A program made the translations under genes and the position numbers. DNA of 64,000 nt from NCBI GenBank assembly GCA_033980235.1, contig CM067072.1, positions 29,238,059-29,302,058 on the forward strand. The letters are read 5' to 3'. The DNA comes from Diadema setosum. Its lineage: Eukaryota; Echinodermata; Echinoidea; Diadematoida; Diadematidae. Below the pieces are notes generated by a model, which made no database searches, was not told the DNA's origin, and saw nothing but the letters and a program-made list of their open reading frames with translations. The first letter of the stretch is position 1. Each line of letters begins with the position of its first letter. Shown here in pieces: positions 1 to 10,120 of this stretch.

Positions 1-250
1 TAATTGCCATAGTCTAGTACGTTTCGGTAGGTTGGTTTTGGGAGGGGTTTGTGCTTGCATTCATGCTAACAAAAGATGCCAACTCAAAGGGTATTTACTG
101 TCTCATGTCGCATAGCATAATTCAGTCGTATCGTTCTCTCCCCGTTCATTTTTTTTTTTTTATCGACGGGTCGCATAGTAAGGAGGATAAAATGGGTGAC
201 CGAATTTGTGTATAAGCATTTCAACTTGGTTTGATATAATTTTGTTTAAA

Positions 251-1065
251 ACAAAACTTCTCTCAGCTTTACCTGGCTAGTTCCTCCAATATAATGCCCA
301 AATATATGATATATGTAATATGCCTATATTAGGGCCTACACTTAGGAACACTTTACCGTCATGACAGCTATTTTGTGATGAATTCCCCATGTGCATTACA
401 GTCATATACACGATGTTTGGTCTTGTGGAGTTATGCCAATCTCTCAAATCCATGCACCCACGAAATGTGTTAAAGATTGCGTGACTTTTCAAAAGCAAAT
501 ACAATGTATACAGTATAGTTGATGACAGGTTAGAGCATTCGGGTGATGCTCTTTTTCCCGGAGGTTCATCAATCCCAAATGAAATAAAGTTCGTTATTCC
601 TATATTGGTTCTTTAATCCCAAAATGAAATGAGGTTTGTTATTCCAAAAACTGATTATTCCAAAGGTTCGTAATTCCGAAAGCAAAACTTCGCTCAGTTT
701 TACCTGGCTATTTCATTCCAATTGTCATAATTCCATCCTTTACAAACAAACAATGTCCCGTATCCATCTTCTTTATACACTTTACCATCATCACAGCTAT
801 TCTGTAATCAATTTCGCTTGTGCATTTCCTGTACACCATGTTTGGTATCGTGGAGTTAAGTCAATTTCTCGAATCCTTGCACACATAAAATGAGTTAAAG
901 TGTGGGTGACTTTTCTAATTAAAGCAACGAACAGGTTAGAGCATTCGGATGCTCTTTTTCCCGGAGGTTCATCAATTCCAAATGAAATAAGGTTCGCTAT
1001 TCCAAAGGTTCTTTAATTCCAAAATGAAATGAGGTTTGTTATTCCAAAAATTGATTATTCCAGTT
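251..1065 (+). repeat. Local tandem duplication, unit about 410-430 bp
   Basis: A block starting with AAAACTTCTCTCAGCTTTAC near 251 recurs as AAAACTTCGCTCAGTTTTAC near 684. Shared landmarks in the same order include CTTTACC(G/A)TCATCACAGCTATT-like text, a GTGGAGTTA segment, GTGACTTTTC and GGTTAGAGCATTCGG (near 529 and 933), followed by CTCTTTTTCCCGGAGGTTCATCAA. The copies differ at many positions, so the duplication is not recent. Short reading frames inside it look like chance frames; no coding function is seen. Confidence 0.75.
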
Positions 1066-1470
1066 GTTCGTTATTCAAAAAACTGATTATTCCAAAAGTT
1101 CAATATTCCAAAATTTGATTATTCCAAAGGTCTGTTGTTCCGAAACACACAAATCTCATAAACCTAGACGTGCGTCACTCCAAAAATGAAATAGGGCTCA
1201 TTAATCCGAATATTTTGGTGTTAATCAAAAGATTGTTTGTGAATGCGGAAAATAGGGTTCGTTATTCCGTGGGCCCGTTAGTTCGAAAATGAAATAAGGT
1301 TCGTTTTCCCAAAGGTTTGTTTACTCGAAAATGAAATAAGGTTCGGTTTTTTTTTTTTCAAGGTGCGTTCACCCAAAGATAGAAAAAAAAAAGATCGGTT
1401 GATATGAAAATGTCAGAAATAAAAAAGTGCGTACTAATGAACCTTCGGAATAATGGCCCTCGAAGTAACG
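560..1470 (+). repeat. GGTTCGTTATTCC-type short tandem repeat, mostly forward orientation
   Basis: Degenerate units of about 20 bp of the form (A)GGTTCGTTATTCC(A)AAA(ATGAAATAA) recur from about 585 to 1340. Near 1440 one short stretch appears in reverse orientation (GAACCTTCGGAATAATGG). This is the most decayed of three copies in the window; the better ones are at 23575-24060 and 42970-43320. No coding capacity. Confidence 0.7.
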
Positions 1471-1848
1471 AATTGTAACCGAGCATCATTGAGATATCAG
1501 TATCATAATGCATGGCTGCATTTTAAACTTGGAGTAATTTGACTCTAAATTGTTGTTCATCAAAGATTCAATGTCCTTCTCCTCCGTTTCACATTACTGA
1601 TGAAGTTTAGTGATCCGGAACACCGACCTCAATGATTTCAAATCATTAAACCAACTTACAGTGGTCTTGGACCTGCCGAGTGGAGGTTATAGCAAGAACA
1701 AGACATCTGAAAGCTAAAACTCAGTGCCCTTTGACCTTGACCTGTTACCTTTCACCCCATTACATTATTATTTGAATTCTGAAATATCATAGTTTGAAAA
1801 TAACATTGTCATAATCAAACTGCAGTGATAGTTAAGGATGACATGATG

Positions 1849-2033
1849 GGGATGGTATATTTGTGGTTGTGGTCCCAATAAAAGCTGGGTCACATATTTC
1901 ATTCTCAGCCATTTCAAGACTGAGTTTCCTCAATTTTAATAAAATTTTGTGCTCTTTCATATTTCATATGTAGTTTATATCACACACAAAAAAATCGATG
2001 CCCATCTCAACCAAAACAATACCATCACTTTAA
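1849..2033. mobile_element. Decayed copy of the TATAGTTTTGGTTGAG MITE family
   Basis: The left edge reads GGGGATGGTATATTTGTGG and the right edge CATCTCAACCAAAACAATACC, degenerate inverted termini of the MITE family better preserved at 8636, 25424 and 32434. Internal landmarks such as TCAGCCATTTCAA and CTCTTTCATATTTCATA are shared. An internal deletion is likely, because it is about half the length of the other copies. Confidence 0.5.
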
Positions 2034-2040
2034 TTTGTAT

Positions 2041-2090
2041 CGTCCATACACACACGCACACACACACACACAAAAAAAAAACCTTGCCTA
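2041..2090. repeat. CA microsatellite and A-run
   Basis: Short imperfect (CA)n with one ACGC interruption, followed by nine A. Simple sequence only. Confidence 0.9.
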
Positions 2091-2223
2091 ACCCTAGTCT
2101 TCCCACCAATTGTTATTACTATGGGATATTCAGTTAAGTAGTTAGGTCTTGAAAATAAATATCATCATGCAATGGGACTTCAACAAAAACAAAAACAAAC
2201 AACAACAACAAAACGGCCTGTTA

Positions 2224-5200
2224 GTCTGGGTGCCAGAGGCTGAACCTTGTTTTACCGTCCACCCAATGTTTTTTTATGGTTTTACCCTATTTCGGGGGTA
2301 CTCAATCCGAATCTGGATGATGCAACTCTTGCATCCTTGAGGGTTTTGAGATATTCAAGATGGCCGCCAAAATGGCCGCCAAAATTGAAAATTCCCACGT
2401 ATTTCCTTCTAAATGGTGTGAAATTGAAAACAATTGATAATTCTATCCTATTTGGAAGGTGCCGAATCCGAATATGGATGATGCAACTCATGCATCCATG
2501 AAGTTTTTGAGATATTCAAGATGGCCGCCAAAATGGCCGTGCCAATTAAAACCGGAAATTCCCATGTATTTCCTTCTAAATGGTGAGAAATTAAAAACAA
2601 TTGATGGTTTTACCCTATTTCGAGGGTGCTGAATCCGAAACTGGATGATGCAACTCTTGCATCCATGAAGTTTTTGAGATATTCAAGATGGCCGCCAAAA
2701 TGGCCGTGCCAATTAAAACCGGAAATTCCCACGTATTTCCTTCTAAATGGTGAGATATGGAAAACAATTGATGGTTTTGCCCTATTTCGAGGGTGCTGAA
2801 TCCGAATCTGGATGATGCAACTCTTGCATCCATGAAATTTTCGAGATATTCAAGATGGCCGCCAAAATGGCCGCCAATCAAAACCGGAACTTCCCACTTA
2901 TTTCCTTCTAAATGGTGAGATATGGAAAACAATTGATGGTTTTGCCCTATTTCGAGGGTGCTGAATCCGAATCTGGATGATGCAACTCTTGCTTCCTTGA
3001 GGATTTTGAGATATTCAATATGGCCGCCAAAATGGCCACGAAAACCGAAAATTCTCTCGTATTTCTTTCTAAATGGTGAGAAATTGAAAACAATTGATGG
3101 TTTTGCCCTATTTCGAGGGTGCTGAATGAGAATCTGGATGATGCAACTCCTGCATTGTTGAAGATTTTGAGATATTCAATATGGCCGCCAGAATGGCCAC
3201 CCAAAACGGAAGTTCCCATATATTGAAAGCCATTGGTGGTTTTTATCTCATTTTGAGTGTGCTGAATCCGAAGCTCAGGATACAACTCTTGCATCCTTAT
3301 TAAGGGTTTTGAGATGATAGAGATGGTCGCCAAAAACGACCGCCAAAAACGGAAATTCTTACGTAGACCCCCTATTTCCTTCTAAATGGTGTAAAATATA
3401 AAACAGCTGGTGGTTTACACTATTTTGAGTTTGCTGAATTTGAAGCTCCAGGATACAGCTCTTGCTTCTTTGAGGGTTTTGAGATTATAAAGATGGCCGC
3501 CAGAATGGCCCCTAAATGGCCGTTAAAAACGAAATTTTCCACTTAAGCCCTCTGTTACCTTCTAAATGGTGTAAAATTGAAAACAATTGGCGGTTTTACT
3601 CTATTTCGAGGGTGCTGAGTCCGAACCTGGTTGATGCAACTTTCGTATTCTTTTTAAGGGTTTTTGAGATGTCCAAGACATGCAAGATGACCGCCAATAT
3701 AACTGTCAAAAATTGGAAAATTTTAGACCCTATTCAGCACCCTCGAAACTTGGTTGTTGAAATTCATCCATTCTTTAGGGTTTTTAGACGACGAAGATGA
3801 CAGCGAAAGTAAGTGGCAGAATTCCAATGTTAATTTATTTTTTCTTTATGGTAAAAGTTTTAAAATAACTTGATGGTCTTACCCTATTACGAGGGTGCTG
3901 AAGGTCTTTGAAGGTTTTGGGACATCTAAAATGTCCTGTATGAACGGAAACTCCTTAACATTTTCTTATACTTAAATTATTACCTTCCATGTTGTCGTTT
4001 GTTTTTTTACTCAATTTTTTTTTCGCGTTACCTGTGATATGACCGTCCCCTCGTGTGTGTTTTTTAATGTATTATATATACGTATACATATTATACATAT
4101 TATACACATATATAATGTTACATCATAATTGAAAAAAAAATTGAAGCATAACAATAAAAATGTCCCACTCGTGTCTTCAACAATGTCATCAAGACCATCA
4201 ATATAAACCAAATAACCAATTTAAGTGTTCATGGATGAAGAGATTAAAACTGCTCATGGATTAAGACAGGTAATATTGGGTAATTTCAGTACACTTCACT
4301 ACATCACTATCACAATATGATATGTTTTCCATATCTCACCATTAAGAAGGAAATACGTGGGAAATTCCGGTTTTATTTGGCGGCCATTTTGGCGGCCATC
4401 TTGAATATCTCAAAAACTTCATGGATGCAAGAGTTGCATCATCCAGATTCGGATTCAGCACCCTCGAAATAGGGCAAAACCATCAATTGTTTTCCATATC
4501 TCACCATTTAGAAGGAAATACGTGGGAATTCCCGTTTTTAATTGGCGGCCATTTTGGCGGCCATCTTGAATATCTCAAAAACTTCATGGATGCAAGAGTT
4601 GCATCATCCAGTTTCGGATTCAGCACCCTCGAAATAGGGTAAAACCATCAATTATTTTCAATTTCTCACCATTTAGAAGGAAATACATGGGAATTTCTGG
4701 TTTTAATTGGTGCGGCCTTTTTGGCGGCCATCTTGAATATCTCAAAAACTTCATGGATGCATGAGTTGCATCATCCATATTCGGATTCAGCACCTTCCAA
4801 ATAGAATAGAATTATCAATTATTTTCAATTTCACACCATTTTGAAGGAAATACGTGGGAATTTTCGGTTTTGGCGGCCATTTTGGCGGCCATCTTGACTA
4901 TCTCAAAACCCTCAAGGATGCAAGAGTTGCATCATCCAGATTCGGATTCAGCACCCTCGAAATAGGGTAAAACCGTCAATTGTTTTCAATCTATCACCAT
5001 TTAGAAGGAAATACGTTGGAATTTCCAGTTCGGGCGGCCATTTTGGCGGCCATCTTGAATATCTCAAAACCCTCAGAGATGCAAGAGTTGCATCATCCAG
5101 ATTCGGATTCAGCACCCCCGAAATAGGGTAAAACCATCAAAAAACATTGGGTGGACGGTAAAACAAGGTTAGGCCCAAAAAGTCGCTTTGGCACCCAGAC
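2224..5200. mobile_element. Foldback element A, 2977 bp, made of inverted arrays of a 165-bp repeat
   Basis: The outer ends are inverted: GTCTGGGTGCCA at 2224 and its reverse complement TGGCACCCAGAC ending at 5200, each flanked by TA (2222-2223 and 5201-5202), a probable target duplication. The inverted identity continues inward through CTTGTTTTACCGTCCACCCA and the first repeat units. The left part (about 2280-3900) holds about nine forward units and the right part (about 4330-5160) about five reversed units, spaced 158-168 bp by the landmark GGATGATGCAACTC. Each unit carries CAAGATGGCCGCC followed by a second ATGGCCGCC, CCTTCTAAATGGTG and CCCTATTTCGAGGGTGCTGA. The centre (about 3900-4320) is non-repetitive. 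No transposase is present, so it is non-autonomous. TA duplications are typical of Tc1/mariner-type insertion, but the termini are not a family I can name. Confidence 0.8.
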
Positions 5201-5204
5201 TATA

Positions 5205-5590
5205 TCATATCGGCGATTCATAACTTTATTCTTTATTTTATTTGGGTAATTCCGTCAGTGGCTACAAGCACCGTCATTCTCAGAGGCCCTACACATACAA
5301 TGTCATGACAAAATACACATAGGCCCTATATACTATTTTTATTGCGGTATATGACATGTATGATAATGTAAACGTATATGACAAAAAATATATACATACA
5401 GGGTAAAGCTACGATACACTTATCAACATTGGAAGCTCATTGGTTACTGATCGATTGCAAACCAATTGCAAAACGCTCTATACCAAAATGCAGTCATATC
5501 TGTCTATAGAGACCGACGTCTATATCGGCCACCTGCCGTATGCGACCACTAAACCCTATCCCCCCCCCCTCCCCAAGAGAAGACCATGTT
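5205..5590. other. No gene recognised
   Basis: AT-rich unique-looking sequence with a run of nine C near 5563-5571. I see no exon-like frame or repeat here. Confidence 0.5.
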
Positions 5591-5865
5591 AAAGTTATTG
5601 TTTACCATTTGGAGCAATGATTAAATAAAATTTGTGTTATCACATTTGATGCATATCTTTAGATCAGTTTTAACATAAAACATTCCACCATTAATCATTT
5701 CGCAATAAACCCTAGACTATAAGGAGATGTCACATTTTTTTCTCAATAAGCCATAACTGTCATATGTAGACTGTTTATTCTAGAAACAATTTTATTATAA
5801 CTATTGTTCACATGTGCTATTTTAAAGCACTAAAGATGGGTTTTTGTACGAAATGATGATGATTA
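5590..5865 (-). repeat. Dispersed repeat, inverted relative to the copy at 23155
   Basis: Text such as TCACATTTGATGCATAT, CATAAAACAT(T/C)C(C)ACCAT, GCAATAAA(A)CCTA and TAAGGAGAT(G/A)TCA appears here and as the reverse complement at 23155-23512. Order is conserved, so this is a copy of an interspersed repeat, not chance. No terminal structure or coding sequence was recognised. Confidence 0.65.
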
Positions 5866-5960
5866 CTTAAACGACCCTGTCTATAGCTTGTCTACAACAG
5901 CCACTTTGTTCGACTCCCTTGGGTTGCCGCTATAGACAGGTTTTGGTATGAAGATGGACC

Positions 5961-6110
5961 TGGGGCCCGTTTCATAAAACTTGTCATCAGTGACCACTGC
6001 CACATTTCTATGGCAAATTTGCTCTCAGCCAATCAGATGCAAGGATTTCAGTAGCTTGTCACATCTATGACAACTTGTCACTGATGACAAGTTTTATGAA
6101 ACGGGCCCCA
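5961..6110. mobile_element. 150-bp MITE with GGGGCCCGTTTCATAAA termini
   Basis: Long terminal inverted repeats: TGGGGCCCGTTTCATAAAAC at the left and its near-perfect reverse complement at the right, continuing through CTTGTCATCAGTGA. The central TTTGCTCTCAGCCAATCAGA, GCAAGGAT and TCAGTAGCTTGT are shared with the divergent MITE at 13888-14039. The whole unit can fold into one hairpin. Non-coding. This terminus type is common in echinoderm and other marine invertebrate genomes (recollection, not searched). Confidence 0.85.
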
Positions 6111-6243
6111 CGACAGTGACCACTTATAAAAATATTGGCAATGGTATTGGCAACGGCCGGGCGGGTTTCTGGCCAACCACACAAGATTGGTCGGACATTG
6201 GTTGTTGATTTTCACATGACTCTCAGCACTGACGGCTATGTTA

Positions 6244-6572
6244 AGCCCGCCGCACACTACACGATTTCGCCCCGATTCACCGGTCTTAAGACCTTAAGAC
6301 TAGAAGTGTGACGTCACAGTCTTGCCATTTTCTAGTCGTACGACTGGGTCTTAGCGCCAGTCGTAGAGATTTGACATGTTGAATTTCTACCGACTGGTCG
6401 TGGGCTTTCAGCCATTCACAATGCAGTAAAATGCAAGCGCACGCATGTGCGCACTGCGCGCGCTTTACAGTCGGGTCGTATAGTGTGCGGTGTCCGGTCG
6501 TACGACTGGTCTTAAGACCCAGCTTGGCTTAAGACTTTAAGACCAGTCCGATCGTGTAGTGTGCGGTGGCCT
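6244..6572. mobile_element. PIF/Harbinger-like MITE, 329 bp, with TTA target duplication
   Basis: Termini are inverted repeats sharing CCGCACACTACACGAT; the left begins AGCCCG and the right (reverse complement) AGGCCA. Both ends are flanked by TTA (6241-6243 and 6573-6575), which fits the 3-bp TWA/TTA duplications of PIF/Harbinger transposons. Subterminal inverted text (GGTCTTAAGAC, GTCGTACGACTGG) adds secondary structure. No reading frame; it would depend on a transposase elsewhere. Confidence 0.8.
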
Positions 6573-6699
6573 TTAGATTATCATATGTTTTCCGTATACT
6601 GTTAATGGGGTGTCAATTCAGCATGGTTCTGCTGTTTTTGCCAAGATTTCCATATCTTGGATTTAACGTGAGCTATACTTTCTCAGGTCATTTTTTTAA

Positions 6700-7385
6700 T
6701 CAGAGCAGATAGAGGAGACAATGAGAGGAGAGGAGGAGAGGGGCACTTGGTGAGGCCATGGGCAGGATGGGGTTCACTTCGGGAGCGCTATTATGGGGCC
6801 CGACAGTACTGACTGAATCTGTGCACCTATCACAGTTTTTCTTTGTCGAGTTATGCCCCTTGTATATCCAGCAAGGTTGGATATCTGCAGATTGGCATGA
6901 GGGTAATTCACATGCATTCCGGTAAATAATAAGTAACTCGGCTGAATGTGTGGTGGAGAAAGAATGAAAGAGAGGAACAAAGAAAGAAAAAGAAGGGAGT
7001 GCAAAACAGGAGCCACCCTTCGGGCAGACCGCATACCAGTAACTCCCCCAAGGCAACAGGTGAACCGGCATTCAACAGCTTATAATACCCACTCACCTGC
7101 AACTGAACAAAAAAAAATCAACCCAAAAACCTGCCTTGGCACAGTCCCCTTTTCTGTATGTATCTGCCATTGATACAGGAAATAGTAGTTTTGGTCATGG
7201 ACGTTTATACTGTTCGGTATTGTGGACCCCCCCCCCCCCCCCCCTTAGGCTTCCTATAACTTGTATGTCTGAGTTTCTGTTAGCGAATTTATGTAACTAT
7301 GTTATTTTTGTTTGCATTATGATGAGGCATGCTTTGCCCTTCAACATGTGATATTAGCATTAATTGTGTATGTGAGAGTGGATGC
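6700..7385. other. No gene recognised; purine tracts and a C-run
   Basis: Contains purine-rich stretches (6710-6740 and 6950-7000) and a C-run at about 7227-7243. Reading frames up to 123 codons occur on the minus strand but lack recognisable domains and overlap biased sequence, so I treat them as chance. Confidence 0.5.
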
Positions 7386-8115
7386 TCGTAACCATGACTT
7401 GGGAGGGGGTGTCAAAATTCGAAAAAGGGGAGCTACCAGAGGATGTTAAGTGATCGAGCGGGACAGGGTCTAGGAGGGGCAAGGACACAGGCAGGATTTT
7501 TCTTTCTTGGGGGAGAAGGTAAGTATAATAATTATGTTCAGTACGTCTTTAGAAAATCAACGAGGAGCTTGTAAAGGTATGATGGAACGTTGTTTTTTTT
7601 TTTTTTTTTTTTTTTTTGAAATTGGAAAAGAGAAACCCAAAGCAAATTTGATTTTTCCATTTACCGACACCATGAAGGGGGGCGGGAGTGGAAGTAAGGG
7701 GTAATACTTCTCAAAAAATAAGGAACATTTGTATTTTCACATTTTGGAGGAAAGGGATAGGAACCCATTACTTCCCAAAATACGGAGCAATTGCATTTGC
7801 ATTGAAATTCAGTGATGGTGCGCAAATTTTGGGTGGAATATTTGAAAAGTTATCAATCAAAATGAGAGAGAGAAAAAGAGACTATAGTCATTGATCGTAA
7901 ATGCAAAGAAACAAACAACTACAACAAAATCTTTCAAAATGTTTGATTTTTTTTTTTTCATTTGCTGATCAAATTATTTGAAAATCTTAGGTCCCGGCAA
8001 ACCGGCAGGGAGGGTGTGTGAGGAACTATTCTCCCACTAGAGGGGGCTTTTGCATTTTCAGCTTTGAAAATGAGCGGTCTGGTGCATGCTATTTGGATGG
8101 AATATTTGAAACTAA
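7385..8115 (+). repeat. Degenerate tandem repeat of about 150-200 bp, shared with 47220-48560
   Basis: Units combine a G/C-rich piece (GGGAGGG...CTCCCACTAGAGGGGGCTT), then TTTGCATTTTCAG, then an AT-rich piece (GAAATTCAGTGATGGTGCGCAAATTTT, GGAATATTTGAAA). Several poorly conserved units lie here, and related units fill the middle of foldback element B. A T-run at 7591-7617 interrupts it. No coding function is evident. Confidence 0.6.
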
Positions 8116-8635
8116 TTCATTCAGAAAAGAAAGACGATGAGTTCGTTATTCATATCATCTGAAAATTATTAGAAATTTAGTTATTAGGAAATATGGCTGA
8201 GGGGCTGTTCAAATTAATCTGCGTGCGCATGCGGCGGGCATGCATGCGACCATGTGGAGATGTACATGTTTTGAACGTTGGAATTACTACTGTCCAAGCG
8301 GACTCTGCTCGTCAGCGGTGGGTACAGTAATTCAGAAGGCTTGCATTCGTGTTCGTTCAGCGACTTGCTCCTAAACTAATCTTCTTTTAATTGTGTCGTA
8401 TTGAAGTGGTCCTATCATGCATCAAGCTTTTGTTCCGACTACAGTAGATGTGGCATACAATGTACGTGTATATCACGATAAGTTCAGTGTAGCCACATAG
8501 GTCGCGGACGTGGAGGAGGAGGGGGAGGTGGAAGGGACAAACTTCCACATCATTTTGTCTTTAAAAAAACCCCAAGCATTCTCATTACCTTGGTAAAACA
8601 AAAATATTGTGGATTCTGCTCCAGATTCTGGAAGC
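8115..8635. other. No gene recognised
   Basis: Unique-looking sequence including alternating ATGCGCATGC-like text near 8225-8250. No exon, RNA gene or repeat was identified. Confidence 0.45.
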
Positions 8636-9016
8636 GGGGGTATACAGTTTCGATTGTAATGGGGTTTTAGGTTTCCAACATTTTGAAAGATTTTTTTTTT
8701 TTTTTTAGATAATGACAAAATATAATAACAAGGATTCAAAGTTTATTTGATGAAAGTTGGTTTTGAAGTGGCTGAGATATCCATGACAAAGCAATTCCGA
8801 TAAAAGGTGGGACCCACCATTATTTTATACTAGGATTGCTTTATTTTACTTTGTTTTTTTATATCACAGCCATTTTAAAACCGACTTTCATCAAATAAAC
8901 TTTAAATTGATCACATTATTGCATGCATTTTAACATTTCATAAAGTGGTTTCTAAGTATCTCGCAAAAAGTTTAGAACTGAATTCTCATCTCTACCACTA
9001 CTGTACTATCCCTTTA
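8636..9016. mobile_element. TATAGTTTTGGTTGAG-family MITE, about 380 bp
   Basis: The left edge GGTATACAGTTTCGATTGTA and right edge ACTGTACTATCCCTTTAA are degenerate inverted ends. The inside has a second inverted pair, TTCAAAGTTTATTTGATGAA near 8735 and TTCATCAAATAAACTTTAAA near 8888, around the centre AAAGGTGGGACCCACCATTA. The same structure recurs at 25424 and 32434, and in part at 1849 and 10121. Non-autonomous and non-coding. Confidence 0.8.
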
Positions 9017-10115
9017 AAGCAGTCATTATCCAAAATTCCCCACCACCACCCATGAAAACCGTTCCACAGTCCCTATACTGACAAACAAAGCAGGCACGTA
9101 TCAGTGCACAAGTGCACACAAGATTACATATAATTGTACATTCTATGTGTCTGCATGTTGAAGGAAGCGCTAACAAATTGTGTCCGTCAGTTTTTGACAG
9201 TCACTGTCTTTCTGAACAAGTTCTTCCAGTAGCTAGTCGGGATATACTATAGCAGTCTAAATTGAAATGAATTATCCACTAGCTTAAATACGAAGCACAC
9301 GAAATCATAAGCAATCTTTATTAGACAATGACAGACAAATTGTGAAGTAGGTTGTCTACTTTGATCATGAAACATTGTACGGTTACTGAGCATTTTTTTT
9401 TTCTTTTTCAGTACATATGTAATTTGATAAAGTTGTTAGTTGTTGAATAGTATCTTGATGATAATGTTTGAGTGATGTACATAATTATCTATGGTTTACG
9501 GCAATGAATTTTGTGCCAAATGAAATAAAAGAGTAGCAATTACTCAATACGTAGTGTTACCTGCAATTTTCAAACCATCGACGTTGTCGAAACATGGAAT
9601 ACTATTGCTCATTATCATAATTCTTTTCTGTAATAAACAAAACTGATCTCTATACGAATTTTAGACAGCTCCACACGTTTCCAGTCCACAAAGAACAAAT
9701 AATGCGCTCGAATTAAACGCATGATATTCCATAACAATATTGTCCATGATTATCCTAACAGTGGACATTTACTTTGTTCTTTACTAGCGATACTTCATCC
9801 TCGTGTGTTTCCCTATCTATGACACGCACGTTACATCTATGAAAGTAGGGTTATTAATAGCATAACGCTTTCGTGGATGGCATGTTCCGAATGTCCATTT
9901 ATTTCAAGCAGTTATTATATCTCCTATGTATTAACTGCATAATACACATTCAAGGAGAGTTGATTGTTAATCACAACTAATTATAGCTGTGACATCATTT
10001 CACAAATGGTGTTCTACATGTATTTTGGGAGATGTCGCAGTGTCAAACATGCCAAGATTTGGAGACAGATGCAAGGAGAGTTTGATCACAAAATGACTAT
10101 AAGCATTTTAAAGCA
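9017..10115. other. No gene recognised
   Basis: About 1.1 kb of AT-rich sequence without tandem structure, splice-flanked exon-like frames or recognisable RNA. The 60-codon frame at 9964-10146 has no domain and runs into the MITE at 10121. Confidence 0.45.
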
Positions 10116-10120
10116 TTTTA

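Noticed and set aside
2615..4642. Frames with GGHFGGHLEYL repeats
   Set aside because: They arise from the 165-bp transposon repeat (55 codons), are interrupted by stops and lie on either strand in the two arms.
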